Positions 37,301 through 46,732 of a stretch of 64,000 nt of DNA are shown here, in pieces. The stretch is from Calothrix brevissima NIES-22 (GTDB taxonomy: Bacteria; Cyanobacteriota; Cyanobacteriia; Cyanobacteriales; Nostocaceae), in assembly GCF_002367995.1 (NCBI RefSeq), contig NZ_AP018211.1, forward strand, positions 124,001-188,000. Reading direction: 5' to 3'. The notes beneath the pieces are model-generated. The model was not told where the DNA came from. It saw only the letters and a program-made list of their open reading frames with translations, and did no database searches. Each line of letters opens with the position of its first letter. The stretch's first letter is position 1. The position numbers were made by a program, and so were the translations under genes.

Positions 37301-40300
37301 AGAGAAAAACGACAAAAACACCAAGCTCACCACCATTCAAACAGAACTAGACAGCATTCGCTCAGGAATTATCCACGGTGTTGATGTGCCCATGAAACTG
37401 GTGCATACTGACCCCTTTGGATTAACTATTGCTGGTGGACTGTTGGGTTTTGCCTGGACAAAAGATACACCATTCCTTTTTGACAGTGCCACAGGTAGCT
37501 TGGCACTTTACTTCCGAGGCATAGACGATCAATTTTTTGTCACCTATTACACCACGCAAACAGAAAGAGCCAAATACCCCCTCACCAACGCGCAAGGTCA
37601 GGATTTGGTTATTTGCTTTGCGCGTTCCACTGATTTAGAAATGGATCAGATTGTCATTACTACCAGTGGTAACCCGAATGCAGATATCTGTTCCGTGACT
37701 ATCACCGGGGCAAACATCACAGAAACATGGAACAATGTACCCCGTAATCCTGAGCGGTTTGCCAAAGTGTTAAATGGGTTGGCAGGTGAGCGGGAATTTA
37801 TCGGCTCTGGTACGATTAAAACCGAGTTAGGACAGGTGAAAAGCCTGGAATTTGCTGATGGCTTGAAGCGATCACTACCCAAAGGTGCTACCTTGATTGT
37901 TGGCAAGACAAAGGTGACGACCCAAGAACGGGCAGAAAAAAATGCCACCAAGATTGCGATTACCTCTGGGATTATTCCTGTACCCACCGAGAAACTACCA
38001 GTATTTTTCCTAGAGTATGACTACACCAGTGATGCTCAAACCACAAAAGTACCTAACGACTTGTACAACGGATCGTTACTAATTCGCGCAATGGTTGATA
38101 CAACTCAGTCAGGTCAAGTACAAATTGAGCAACGTGTCACCAGTGGCGGAACCCTCACCTGCAAATGGACTGCTGCTAGTCCCGGTAGCACCCTCGCCTT
38201 TGATGGTGTTGACGATTACGTTCATCTCCAGAATGCTCAACAGCTAAAACAACTGGATGCGGCTAGTGATGTCACCATTGAAGCCTGGATGCGTCCCAAC
38301 CGTATACAGGAAAAGGCGCGCATTCTCCAGCATTACAGTAATGATGGTGCTAATTATGCCCTGGGTTTAGAAGCCAAAGAACTATTGTCAGCCTTAGAAT
38401 TCATAGGTAGCAACTATGTGGAATTGGGTCAAGGTGTAGTTTTGGGTGACAAATTCACTCAAGAAGCCTGGATTTATCCCACGGATGCTAATGCTGACTT
38501 TAATGGCTTTTTAGGTAATCATCCAGAAGATTCTAGCAAGCGATCGCCCTCCATTTGGGTATTCCAGAACAATCACATCCATGCCGGATTTGGCGATGGT
38601 AGCAATTGGAACGCCTTTATCACCAATTCCATCCCCAATAGTCAACCTGTACTGTCTGTCAATACCTGGAATCACGTTGCTGTCACCTTCGATGGTGAAT
38701 GGTATCGCCTTTATGTCAACGCTGTCCTCAAGTACAGTACAGATGCATTTAAAGGCAAAAAGCCTATCAACACCCCAGTTAGATTTATTGGCAAAGTCGA
38801 TAACTTCTTCAAGGGACGCATCGATGATGTCCGCCTCTGGAAACAAGCCCGCACCCAAGCCGAAATTCAAGCCGACATGAACCGTCAACTTAGGGGTAAC
38901 GAAATCGGCTTAGTTGGCTATTGGCATTTTGAAAATAGAATTGCGACTGATTATTCTCGCTTTGGCAATGATGGCACGCTGCGGGGTGACTTTTTGAATA
39001 ATCTCCCATCACCACTACCTGCATACGCCATTTTTGCTGGAGTTAACAATCAATTTGTACAAACCAGTGATATTTTTGCTGGTGGTAATTGGAATCATGT
39101 CGCGGCAGCCTTTGACCAATCCTACGGGTTAGAATTTGACGGCACAGGTGGTTATCTGGATTGTGGTAACGACACCACACTGGATATTAGCCGTGACCTC
39201 ACCATTGAAATCTTTCTCCAAGTTAAAGACCTCAGTCGCGGTAATGGCATTCTCAGTCGCGGCAAACTCAATGATGGCACAACGGATCATGATGTTCCCT
39301 ACGCTGTTTGTGTCCTCCCAGATGGCAAAATTGGATTTGTGTTTGAAGATGTCAAACATCAAGTCCATTCTTTCGTTTCTGAAGGCAGTATTGGCACCAA
39401 CTTCTCCAAGATTGGCATTACTCGCAAGCGAGTCAGTAAAGAAACGAAAGATGATAAAGCTGTAACTGGTGTAAAAGTAGAATCTTGGGATGAGATTAAG
39501 TTTTACATCAACGGTGCATTATCTGGAGTGCGTAATTATGAAAGTCAGCAACCTGCGAGTGATGATTTTAGACAACCTACTGATATTGGCAACAGTAGCC
39601 AATCTCTAGAAATTGGTGTAGGTTTGACAATCAATTTGCCTGTTCTACTTACTAACCAAGAAATTGCCCTGCCGATTGTGGCTCCATTGCGAGGTATTCT
39701 CACCGAAATTCGCATTTGGAACACAGCTCGTGAACTAGAACAGATTAGTCAAGAAATTAAGGGCAGCGAAAAAGGATTAGTCTCTTGGTGGCAATTTGAA
39801 GAAAATGACGGTAACACTGCCTTTGATTCTAAAAGTCGTAACCACGCCGCAATTAAAGGTATCGTGAAATGGGTAAAAGACCCAAGTCCCGACGGTTCTA
39901 AGCTGACCTTATATCACAATGGTAGCAAAGTTTTAGCACCGAGAATAGATGCAACTGCATTGAAAACTAACAAATCCCAATTTACCATTGGTACTCTGCA
40001 AACAACCAATAATCCAACGCAATTCTTCCAGGGTGAACTTGAAGAACTGCGGATTTGGAAAATCACCCGTACTGAAGAACAAATTCAAGATAATCTGTTC
40101 CGGCGGTTAATGGGCGAACAGGAAAATTTACTCGCATACTATACATTTGATCCTGATGTTTCTGCTACTTCATCAACAGCAATTACTAAGCTTGATGATC
40201 GCTCCTCCCACGGCAATCATCTCGATATCACCGGAGCAGCTTACATTCTTTCCACCGCACCAATTGGTGAAGATATTCCTCAAGTTCGTAGTGCTTTGGC

Positions 40301-43300
40301 AGGAGTAAAAACCACATTCCATGACTTGATTCAAAGTCCACCAAGTATTCAGGAATATGGCGATTTGCAATACGACAGTGCAGGTAACTTAATTGGCATT
40401 TTCAAGCGTTGCTACAGTTTTCTCAAAGATGGTCAATGGCAATTAGTGACAGGTTTTAAAGTTGGTGATTTAATCACCGAGTGGATTGGTCAGATGCAAA
40501 CAGCACCGCAACTGATTGGTTATATTGAAGGCGCGCCACCCGTTCCCAGTGAAAACCTCGCTGCTACAGGATATGTATTAGGTGAGTTTAGCGATTACAC
40601 AGGTGCTAGTTCTGTAGAACTGACTAAAGCCCAAAGTACCACCTATACTTACTCTGCCTCCAAAGACCAAGGCTTTGACATGTCGGTTGATCTCAAGGTT
40701 GGGCCAGTATTGGGGCTAGAACTAGAGTCAGGAATTGGCTTGGCGATCGAAACAGTCGATGTTGAGAATGTGATTGGACTCCACGCTAACTTTGAGAATT
40801 CTTTAAGTTGGCTCGAAGATGCTAGTACAGGCGTTGGACGCACCACCACAGAAGCAACCAAAATGGAGTTGCGCGGGATTGTGGAAAATGCAGATGCGAT
40901 CGCCTATCCCAAAATCGGAAGACGATTTGTGCCTGATAATATGGGCATGGCATTGGTGAAATCAGAGACAGCAGACATCTTTGCCCTGCGCCTCAAGCAT
41001 AATAATGCTTTGATTTCCTTCCAGATGCGTCCCAACCCAGACATTCCACCCGATCGCAATATCATCACATTTCCCATGAATCCCCGCTATGTCAAACAGG
41101 GGACTTTAGATGGCAAAATCGGGTTTGAGGCTGATCCTGACTATCCGCAAGCATTAACCTACAGTTCAGATACTAGCTATTTTAAACCAATTGAAGCTTA
41201 CGCCCTCAAGGAGCGCATTAACCGCCAGGAAGCAGAACTGCAAACCTATTACGAACAATATGCCGCCGGAGCCAAAGGACGCCGCCAGGATGGTTTATAT
41301 GGCAGTGATAGTGATTTAGCAGTGGGAAGGGCAGTCAATAAGTTACCTCGGTTACAAAAGCGGAATCTGGTAAATTCCTATGTTTGGACAGCCGCAGGTG
41401 GGTTGTACGCCGAAACCCAGGAAACGATGGATGTTTATCAGGAACAGCTTGGTGGTGCTTACGCATTTAAAGGCACAGCAGGTATTTATACTGATTTAAC
41501 CCTGGCGATCGGTGGAGCAGGTATTAAATTTGAACTTGATGCCATGTTTGGTGGGCACTTGAACTTGACTGTTACCAAGAGTCAAGAGTCACAAACTGCC
41601 TTTGGGTTAAATGTCGATTTAGGCAAAGTGGAGAGTGATATTTACCTGCGGAATGAAAAAGGCGAGTTGGTTATGGATGATCCTGATCCGCGTAAAGCAA
41701 AACCCAGACTCAGACCAGAGCGGGTTGACGCCTATCGCTTTATGACGTTCTATTTAGAGCCGCGTGCCGATCAGTTTGATTTATTCTTTAATCGCGTCGT
41801 CGATCCGATTTGGTTAGCCCAAAGTGATGACCCCAGCGCCCTAGCCCTAAGGGAAGCGCAACAAAATAAGAATGATACTTGGCGGATTATGCACCGCGTC
41901 ACCTATGTCAGCCGCATTCTGCCATCACTGAGTGAACCTGCGCCTTCATCACTAGAGAAGACGTTGCAAACCCTCGACATTGACAGCAACTATGAGTTGA
42001 TTAAACAGCTAGAGCCGTTTGTAGCTAATAAGCTCACTAGCTATGTAGAATTCACGGATGCAATTCGTGATACCATTAGGCTTTATTTTCCAGAATTGCA
42101 ACCCCATGAGCAAGCTGTGATGCAATACATGAGCCTGTACTTTGGTATTGTCGATGGTCAAGACCAGACCTTAGATGATGCTCAATTTGGGCAGGCTTCA
42201 TTGCGCGATCGCCCACTTAATCAACCGCCAATTGTCAATGCAGGTACAGACCAAATTATTGGACTCGATGATAGCAGTACATCCATTGAGCTAGAAGGCA
42301 GTGTGATCGACGATCGCCTAGAAAAATCCTCAGCTATTTTTGTGACCTGGGAGCAAATTGCCGGGGAAGGAACCGTTGTCTTTGATGATCCTCACGCCCT
42401 GAAAACTACAGCCACCTTCACCAAACGGGGCAAATATCTGTTGCGGTTAACGGCTGAGGACGGTATGTTATCGGCAAGTGACAATCTCACCATTGTGGTT
42501 AACCAACGCCCTGTGATTTCCGCAGGCGGTAACAAGCAGGTTGTTCCTACCGGGCAAAATACCCGACAGTTAAAAACCCTCTTGCAAGGTGTGTTGATTG
42601 ATAGTGGATTGGGCGATCCAGACCGTGGCGTCATCTCGGTGAAATGGAGTAATCAGAGCCGGGGAACAGTGACCTTTGAAAATGCCAAAGCACTGCAAAC
42701 ATCAGCAACCTTTGATCAGAGTGGTAATTACTTGCTGAAGTTGACTGTTGATAATGGTACTTTTACGGTTGATAATGAAGTTACCATTGCTGTTGCCGCC
42801 CGCGCCACTCAGAAATTACAGGCACTTTACACTTTTGAGTCGAGTAATGGGGTTGTACCTGATGTATCTGGTGGAGATGCACCTCTAAATTTAGTTGTCA
42901 CTGATGCTAATCATGTTCAAAAAGTAGCAGGCGGTTTGCTATTGAAGTCACCGACTCTGTTAGCCACTAGCAATGGGGCTGGGAAAATTACCACAGATGT
43001 GCAGTCAACCAATGAAATCACAATTGAGGCATGGTTACAATCAAGCTCCGGGAATTCTGAAGGGTTAGCTCGCATTGTCACCTTCTCAGAAGGGGCTGGC
43101 AAGCGAAATTTTACCTTGGGACAAACAGGTGATCGCTTTTATATCGGCATCCGTACTACCACCACTAACGACAATGCCAGCAATAAGCCATTAGCAGTTG
43201 GTAAAGTGACTACAGCACAACTGACTCATATTGTGGCGACACGTGAGGCATCGGGAGTGTTACGATTCTTCCAAGATGGTCAAGAAATTAGCCGTCGTGA

Positions 43301-45359
43301 ACTCAGTGGTAATTTCTCTAACTGGAATAATAATTTCAAACTTGCCCTGGGCAACGAGTTAGGTAGTAATAGCAGCGATGAACGCGCCTGGTTGGGTCAA
43401 TTGCATCTCGTCGCTATTTACAGCCGCGCTTTAACGGCTGATGAGGTGAGACAAAACTATGAGTTTGGTGCTGATACCAACTTGCCACCTGTGATTTCTG
43501 CTGGGGAAGATCAGGTAATTGATTGGGCACAAACACAACCACTTCCTATCGTGGCACAGTTAACAGGACGCATCACCCATGATCGCCCCTCACCCAATGC
43601 CATAACACGTTGGTCACAAATTGCCGGGCCTGGTAGTCCCAATGGCGTGAAGTTTGGGGATGAGAAAGCCTTAGTTACATCTACAGAATTTACCCGCAAT
43701 GGGCGCTATGTACTGCGGCTAACTGTGGATGATGGCGAACTCATGTCTAGTGATGAGGTTGTTGTAGTGGTGAATCAACCACCCACCATTGCAGCCCAAG
43801 TTGCACCATTTGTGACTTTATTAGAGAACTCAGTCACCACACAGTTAACCGGAATTATCAAGAATGAAGGTTTAGGTGAACTGTCCGACTCCATCCGCAT
43901 CACCTGGAGGCGCGTTAGTGGCCCCAACACTATGCAGATTGCTAATGCTAATCAACTGAATGCGATCGCTACACTTACGGAACGGGGTGTTTATCAACTG
44001 GAGTTCAAGGTTGATAATGGTCGTCTTTCTCAGACTATTCCCGTAGTGGTTACGGTAAATCAATCACCCAGTGTCAGTGCGGGTACAGTTCCCGTGTTAA
44101 CTCTACCTCTACTCTCAGAGGTGAACAATGACCCCACAGCAGTCAAGGTGCAAACAACCCTAGCGGGACAAATAATTAACTCTGGCTTGGGTAATCCGCA
44201 ACAAAATAACCTGACCGTCAAATGGCAACAGGTGAGTGGGCCGGGAGAAATCAAGTTTGCGGATGATACTAAAGCCGATACTCAGGCAACATTTACGGTG
44301 GGCGGTATCTATGTCCTGCGCTTTAGCGCTACCAATCCCGACAGCGACCTGTCCAGTTTCTCTCAGGTATCTGTCACCGTTAACCAACGCCCCATTGTCA
44401 AGGTGATTGCTGCTGCAAAAGAAATCACCTTACCTGCAAAGTTAGAACTTGATGCCACGGTGAGTGATGATGGTTTACCAACGGTGCCAGGGATTTTGAC
44501 CTTAAAGTGGACAAAGGTCAGTGGCCCTGGTAACGTCAACTTTGCAGATGTGAACTCAAGTTTCACCACCGCTAGTTTCTCTAAGGGTGGTAACTATGTG
44601 CTGCGGTTAACCGCAAACGATGGTGCAGTAGAGGAAATGGATGAAGTAGCGATCGCTGTCAAATCACCCCCCAGAATTGCTAATAACTTAGTGCTGCTCT
44701 ATACCTTCAAAGAAAACGGTGGCAACATAGTTACTGATGTCTCAGGTATTGACCCTGCCCTGAATTTAACATTTGCAGGAGATGGAGCTAAGTTGCAAGG
44801 AGGTGTGTTATCAATTACTAAACCCACCCTCGTAGCCTCGGCAGCAGCAGCAACTAAACTGATTAGAAATGTCAAAGCCACAAATGCCATCACCATTGAG
44901 GCATGGGTGAAACCCAGAGACATCAACCCAACCCAACAGTTACCAGCCCGAATCGTGACTGTTTCCCGCAACGAAGCCTTCCGTAACTTTACACTCGGTC
45001 AGGAAAATGGCTATTACGTCATACGGTTGCGGACAACAGTAGCAGATGCCAATGGCACCAACAATGCCTTCCCCGTAGGAAGAGTGTCCACCAGCCAAGT
45101 TTCTCATCTAGTTTACACCTGGGATAAAGCGTCCAAAATAGCCAACTTCTATTTAGATGGTGAAAAAATAGCTAGTCAACCAAACATAGATGGTGACTTT
45201 GCTGTTTGGGCTGACGACTTCAGACTAGGTTTAGGCAACGAATTTAACAATCAGTCCCGTGCCTGGTTAGGCAATATTCACTTAGTAGCTATTTATAACC
45301 AAGCTCTCAGTATTAGTGAGGTGAGACAAAACTTTAATGCTGGATTAGATACTTTATAA
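34353..45359 (+). CDS. Giant multidomain LamG / crystallin / PKD-like protein (3668 aa)
   Basis: No signal peptide is visible (starts MSTPNVFDSLIKQYSGLYKY). LamG/concanavalin-like jellyroll domains appear at about 402-585 (QEAWILPT, RGTIDEIRLWSWAR), 1276-1550, 1590-1830 and, partly, 1850-1930. A beta/gamma-crystallin-like unit lies at about 861-940 (AIFYQDTGFEGKRLS, VTLYEDDNRGGSSRTF). Coiled coils lie at about 766-853 and 949-1003. Residues about 2083-2450 form a unique region (STTYTYSASKDQGFDMSVDL) without a domain I recognise. Two PKD/Ig-like domains (2623-2810, NAGTDQIIGL), a LamG (2826-3040), four more PKD/Ig-like (3043-3440) and a final LamG (3446-3668) follow. LamG and PKD domains bind sugars and proteins, so an adhesin or effector role is plausible. 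The export route is unclear. Confidence 0.8.
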   Translation: MSTPNVFDSLIKQYSGLYKYTTTVRHKGTVIAFAMNDQQRIFYSVLNLNSTGDQNAADANNPQSAIDKDGWEDPKPLNFPTEIAEVGFGVADQTLLPSYRNNSQTPEKPGINLRPTEKDLFLSSTARLTADAPFQVLSDGQFVYLFRQAIANPATYATVDQQQAARRKMVFVQGTQLSVSPDGTGLVQFDKAQDAWVASSATGSVPIVNSTLLVDRFVLSGAYLQTKMEVRFQRSRSKTRPQSRKDSLGAKDLDGNDFLEPTQELKFLGNLTDGRFTVLLLPTQIQEIQRWQIFAHNSKTGLIDAFDVERSTDGLFNTRGSQVYTCVDHPNVFSLKSGKCAEPSLTDSSQVCNKDLVPRVVTEGYAESALRTKTSEELDAEVSNILAQKNLSNLQSQGKFSVITEPHVALASGVKLGQTFTQEAWILPTTSSTTSQALLTNKSNGNTDSLAASRQTHDGCPSIWIEAGSRVRIGFGDGNQWYEVATKSILTPNIWNHLAVTFDGNAYRVYVNGRLREKADMAQVYINGTLQQQLDAEGNSQPKLASLQGKTPVNSPITSFGAAKNTFRGTIDEIRLWSWARSEKELQADMHQRLVGQELKLVGYWRFDEATGKTIYDQTDNKANGTLQSQLQWSVTPFDAPPFTQNLDEWLWVNSDAPVGESLGVSRSSFQIASTNANGQLEARSITSGITALLYYQQENVASGYSNEEKPLKRNARVMLAVATKSASGDKNEIATLDLGVSGSGKLAQIPDVVPLSVIHKPNADGQSINQQLDKISSLQSQTRILKEEIINLDRLIDRTTPTVTILNNAIANPSIDSIIYPEFAYLNEKLRQLKTAQQDVTQKEGELAQKDAEVSNATAIFYQDTGFEGKRLSTTRGFLDTGVLESYGFNNLISSLKIPPQLQVTLYEDDNRGGSSRTFKGDVSSVGDFNDLTSSIDVVKNPDYTRPAEIALQTANDTLTARKNEVINERDLLQSRINAYTQEKNDKNTKLTTIQTELDSIRSGIIHGVDVPMKLVHTDPFGLTIAGGLLGFAWTKDTPFLFDSATGSLALYFRGIDDQFFVTYYTTQTERAKYPLTNAQGQDLVICFARSTDLEMDQIVITTSGNPNADICSVTITGANITETWNNVPRNPERFAKVLNGLAGEREFIGSGTIKTELGQVKSLEFADGLKRSLPKGATLIVGKTKVTTQERAEKNATKIAITSGIIPVPTEKLPVFFLEYDYTSDAQTTKVPNDLYNGSLLIRAMVDTTQSGQVQIEQRVTSGGTLTCKWTAASPGSTLAFDGVDDYVHLQNAQQLKQLDAASDVTIEAWMRPNRIQEKARILQHYSNDGANYALGLEAKELLSALEFIGSNYVELGQGVVLGDKFTQEAWIYPTDANADFNGFLGNHPEDSSKRSPSIWVFQNNHIHAGFGDGSNWNAFITNSIPNSQPVLSVNTWNHVAVTFDGEWYRLYVNAVLKYSTDAFKGKKPINTPVRFIGKVDNFFKGRIDDVRLWKQARTQAEIQADMNRQLRGNEIGLVGYWHFENRIATDYSRFGNDGTLRGDFLNNLPSPLPAYAIFAGVNNQFVQTSDIFAGGNWNHVAAAFDQSYGLEFDGTGGYLDCGNDTTLDISRDLTIEIFLQVKDLSRGNGILSRGKLNDGTTDHDVPYAVCVLPDGKIGFVFEDVKHQVHSFVSEGSIGTNFSKIGITRKRVSKETKDDKAVTGVKVESWDEIKFYINGALSGVRNYESQQPASDDFRQPTDIGNSSQSLEIGVGLTINLPVLLTNQEIALPIVAPLRGILTEIRIWNTARELEQISQEIKGSEKGLVSWWQFEENDGNTAFDSKSRNHAAIKGIVKWVKDPSPDGSKLTLYHNGSKVLAPRIDATALKTNKSQFTIGTLQTTNNPTQFFQGELEELRIWKITRTEEQIQDNLFRRLMGEQENLLAYYTFDPDVSATSSTAITKLDDRSSHGNHLDITGAAYILSTAPIGEDIPQVRSALAGVKTTFHDLIQSPPSIQEYGDLQYDSAGNLIGIFKRCYSFLKDGQWQLVTGFKVGDLITEWIGQMQTAPQLIGYIEGAPPVPSENLAATGYVLGEFSDYTGASSVELTKAQSTTYTYSASKDQGFDMSVDLKVGPVLGLELESGIGLAIETVDVENVIGLHANFENSLSWLEDASTGVGRTTTEATKMELRGIVENADAIAYPKIGRRFVPDNMGMALVKSETADIFALRLKHNNALISFQMRPNPDIPPDRNIITFPMNPRYVKQGTLDGKIGFEADPDYPQALTYSSDTSYFKPIEAYALKERINRQEAELQTYYEQYAAGAKGRRQDGLYGSDSDLAVGRAVNKLPRLQKRNLVNSYVWTAAGGLYAETQETMDVYQEQLGGAYAFKGTAGIYTDLTLAIGGAGIKFELDAMFGGHLNLTVTKSQESQTAFGLNVDLGKVESDIYLRNEKGELVMDDPDPRKAKPRLRPERVDAYRFMTFYLEPRADQFDLFFNRVVDPIWLAQSDDPSALALREAQQNKNDTWRIMHRVTYVSRILPSLSEPAPSSLEKTLQTLDIDSNYELIKQLEPFVANKLTSYVEFTDAIRDTIRLYFPELQPHEQAVMQYMSLYFGIVDGQDQTLDDAQFGQASLRDRPLNQPPIVNAGTDQIIGLDDSSTSIELEGSVIDDRLEKSSAIFVTWEQIAGEGTVVFDDPHALKTTATFTKRGKYLLRLTAEDGMLSASDNLTIVVNQRPVISAGGNKQVVPTGQNTRQLKTLLQGVLIDSGLGDPDRGVISVKWSNQSRGTVTFENAKALQTSATFDQSGNYLLKLTVDNGTFTVDNEVTIAVAARATQKLQALYTFESSNGVVPDVSGGDAPLNLVVTDANHVQKVAGGLLLKSPTLLATSNGAGKITTDVQSTNEITIEAWLQSSSGNSEGLARIVTFSEGAGKRNFTLGQTGDRFYIGIRTTTTNDNASNKPLAVGKVTTAQLTHIVATREASGVLRFFQDGQEISRRELSGNFSNWNNNFKLALGNELGSNSSDERAWLGQLHLVAIYSRALTADEVRQNYEFGADTNLPPVISAGEDQVIDWAQTQPLPIVAQLTGRITHDRPSPNAITRWSQIAGPGSPNGVKFGDEKALVTSTEFTRNGRYVLRLTVDDGELMSSDEVVVVVNQPPTIAAQVAPFVTLLENSVTTQLTGIIKNEGLGELSDSIRITWRRVSGPNTMQIANANQLNAIATLTERGVYQLEFKVDNGRLSQTIPVVVTVNQSPSVSAGTVPVLTLPLLSEVNNDPTAVKVQTTLAGQIINSGLGNPQQNNLTVKWQQVSGPGEIKFADDTKADTQATFTVGGIYVLRFSATNPDSDLSSFSQVSVTVNQRPIVKVIAAAKEITLPAKLELDATVSDDGLPTVPGILTLKWTKVSGPGNVNFADVNSSFTTASFSKGGNYVLRLTANDGAVEEMDEVAIAVKSPPRIANNLVLLYTFKENGGNIVTDVSGIDPALNLTFAGDGAKLQGGVLSITKPTLVASAAAATKLIRNVKATNAITIEAWVKPRDINPTQQLPARIVTVSRNEAFRNFTLGQENGYYVIRLRTTVADANGTNNAFPVGRVSTSQVSHLVYTWDKASKIANFYLDGEKIASQPNIDGDFAVWADDFRLGLGNEFNNQSRAWLGNIHLVAIYNQALSISEVRQNFNAGLDTL

Positions 45360-45363
45360 GGAT

Positions 45364-45396
45364 AGCGATCGCCAACTCCACAAGCTGGCAATCGCC
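45364..45396 (+). terminator. Hairpin after the giant gene
   Basis: GCGATCGCCA near 45365 can pair imperfectly with TGGCAATCGC near 45386, 5 bp after the stop codon. There is no clear T tract, so this is a weak terminator candidate built on a HIP1 octamer. Confidence 0.3.
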
Positions 45397-45513
45397 CTGT
45401 GTGCAATTTTTTGAGCTAGATTACTTGCTGTAGCTAAATTTCAGGTTTTTTATACAAACCCTCGAAAAGGGGGATTAGGGATTTTATGACTGAGAAGCGG
45501 TAAATTTTTCGTT

Positions 45514-45617
45514 TTTTTATGTCTCATTATTCTTTAGACTTTGAGAGAATTGCATTTTGAGACATAAAAAGAGACATAATTCAGGCGTGTCTCAGAAACT
45601 ATAGTTTCTGAGACACG
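45514..45617. repeat. Nested inverted repeats with GTCTCA boxes, including a perfect 32-bp palindrome
   Basis: 45586-45617 (from CGTGTCTCAGAAACTA) is a perfect 32-bp palindrome. Just before it TTTTTATGTCTCA (45514-45526) is the exact inverse of 45558-45570, and another GAGACA lies at 45571. The shared GTCTCA/TGAGAC boxes occur five times in about 100 bp. It may be a regulator-binding site, a transposon end or a replication structure. Confidence 0.65.
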
Positions 45618-46155
45618 TTGGGGGGAAAAGCTTTGCTGACAACGATTTGAGTGAAATATTTAGCACGTCTTGGAGCGGCTTCTGGGGTTCAGCCGGGATA
45701 CCTGTAAGTGCGATTCGTTCTGGAGAAACCCATTATTTGGAGGGATTCCAGGCATCAGGATACCGTTGGCGAATTCCCCTAGAGAAACTGCTTTTGGGAA
45801 AATTTTAATTAGTATTGAGCCGATAGAAAAAGTAATCCACCAGGGAGGTACTGCCCCTCCTTTCACTGTGTTATCAGCACAGCGCCTCAATGAGTCGGCT
45901 TCAGGTGGAAAGGCGGAAGCTAAGAGAATCGTAGACGCAAAGCGGCTTCCCGAAGGGTACTCTTGACGGTGTAAGCCGCAGCCGCTTTCAAGGCGGTTTC
46001 CTCGTCCATGCCGGACAGCTTCCATTCAGGGGTATCTGAGGAGGCTTGTAGACGCGTTCGCGGAGCGTTGCCGAAGGCTAGCGGCTTCCCGAAGGGTACT
46101 CCCTAATGACTGGTTCCACAAACCAGCGCCAACCCACGGCTTCAGACACCATCAG
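45618..46155. other. Gene-poor region with small dispersed repeats before the tRNA array
   Basis: No convincing gene. The repeat GCGGCTTCCCGAAGGGTACTC occurs near 45944 and again near 46082. A second block type (CGCGTTCGCGGAGCGTTGCC) lies near 46053. The same CTTCCCGAAGGGTA core interrupts the tRNA-Lys gene at 47004-47024. The array transcript from the right would run into this region. Confidence 0.5.
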
Positions 46156-46230
46156 TGGAATCAAGGGGATTTGAACCCCTAACCTCCTGTGTGCAAGGCA
46201 GGCGCTCTAGCCAGTTAGAGCTATGACCCC
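46156..46230 (-). tRNA. tRNA-Ala(UGC)
   Basis: Cloverleaf on the minus strand with acceptor GGGGTCA and the G3-U70 pair that marks alanine tRNAs. The anticodon loop is CTTGCAC (anticodon TGC), T-loop TTCAAAT. One mismatch closes the anticodon stem. CCA is not encoded. It is the last gene of the array. Confidence 0.85.
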
Positions 46231-46235
46231 ATATT

Positions 46236-46312
46236 TGGTGGATACTGGTCGGAATCGAACCGACAACCTTCTAACGGCCAGTTAGATGCTTTACCGATTA
46301 AGCTACAGACCC
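46236..46312 (-). tRNA. tRNA-Ala(GGC), degenerate
   Basis: A 6-bp anticodon stem TCTAAC/GTTAGA encloses TGGCC; read as a 7-base loop the anticodon is GGC with an unusual C at position 37. The acceptor has G3-U70 but two mismatches lower down. CCA is encoded. Identity less sure than the neighbours. Confidence 0.6.
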
Positions 46313-46317
46313 ATAGG

Positions 46318-46391
46318 CGAGAGTGGTAGGACTTGAACCCACAACCTTCGAGGTAGAAGCTCGATGTTCTATTCCATTGAGCTACACTCCC
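46318..46391 (-). tRNA. tRNA-Arg(UCU)
   Basis: Acceptor GGGAGTG/CACTCTC, anticodon stem TCGAG/CTCGA with loop CTTCTAC (anticodon TCT), T-loop TTCAAGT. CCA is not encoded in full. Confidence 0.9.
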
Positions 46392-46397
46392 ATAAGT

Positions 46398-46473
46398 TGG
46401 TAGCCCCGGCAGGAATTGAACCCGCGACTTCCTCTTTGTAAGAGAGGCACTCTCCCAACTGAGTTACAGGGCT
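46398..46473 (-). tRNA. tRNA-Val(UAC)
   Basis: Acceptor AGCCCTG/CGGGGCT, anticodon stem CCTCT/AGAGG with loop CTTACAA (anticodon TAC), T-loop TTCAATT, encoded CCA. Confidence 0.9.
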
Positions 46474-46478
46474 ACGAA

Positions 46479-46549
46479 AGCGAGTGATGGGACTCGAACC
46501 CATGCGCTCTCGTGTGGCGCACTCAGATGCTAGCCACTACATCACACCC
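46479..46549 (-). tRNA. tRNA-Gly(GCC)-like, degenerate
   Basis: The T arm (ATGGG/CCCAT, loop TTCGAGT) is good. The acceptor has two mismatches and the anticodon arm is poor: the best fold gives loop GCGCCAC with anticodon GCC but C instead of the invariant U33. Probably decaying. Confidence 0.5.
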
Positions 46550-46574
46550 ACATTGAAGAACCTTGAAGGTTCAG

Positions 46575-46646
46575 AGCGATCAACGAGATTTGAACTCGTG
46601 TCTCCTGGTTGGAAGCCAAGGGTGTTTACCACTACACCATGATCGC
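46575..46646 (-). tRNA. tRNA-Gly(UCC)
   Basis: Perfect acceptor GCGATCA/TGATCGC, anticodon stem CTTGG/CCAGG with loop CTTCCAA (anticodon TCC), T-loop TTCAAAT. CCA not encoded. Confidence 0.9.
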
Positions 46647-46650
46647 ATTA

Positions 46651-46724
46651 AGCTGGTGACAGGAGTTGAAAGAGCAACCTACTGATTACAAGTCAGTTGC
46701 TCTGCCACATTGAGCTACACCAGC
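46651..46724 (-). tRNA. tRNA-Thr(UGU) with disrupted T stem
   Basis: Perfect acceptor GCTGGTG/CACCAGC and anticodon stem ACTGA/TCAGT, loop CTTGTAA (anticodon TGT). The T-stem strands (TGCTC and TCCTG) do not pair, although the T-loop TTTCAAC is recognisable. CCA not encoded. Confidence 0.75.
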
Positions 46725-46732
46725 ACTAATTT

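Noticed and set aside
45670-46025. Open frames on both strands near 45.7-46.0 kb
   Set aside because: The sequence is largely small dispersed repeats, the frames lack ribosome sites, and the composition differs from genes nearby.
46479-46549. tRNA-His or tRNA-Arg reading of the degenerate tRNA
   Set aside because: GTG or GCG anticodons would need an even worse anticodon stem. The GCC fold is the best available, though still poor.
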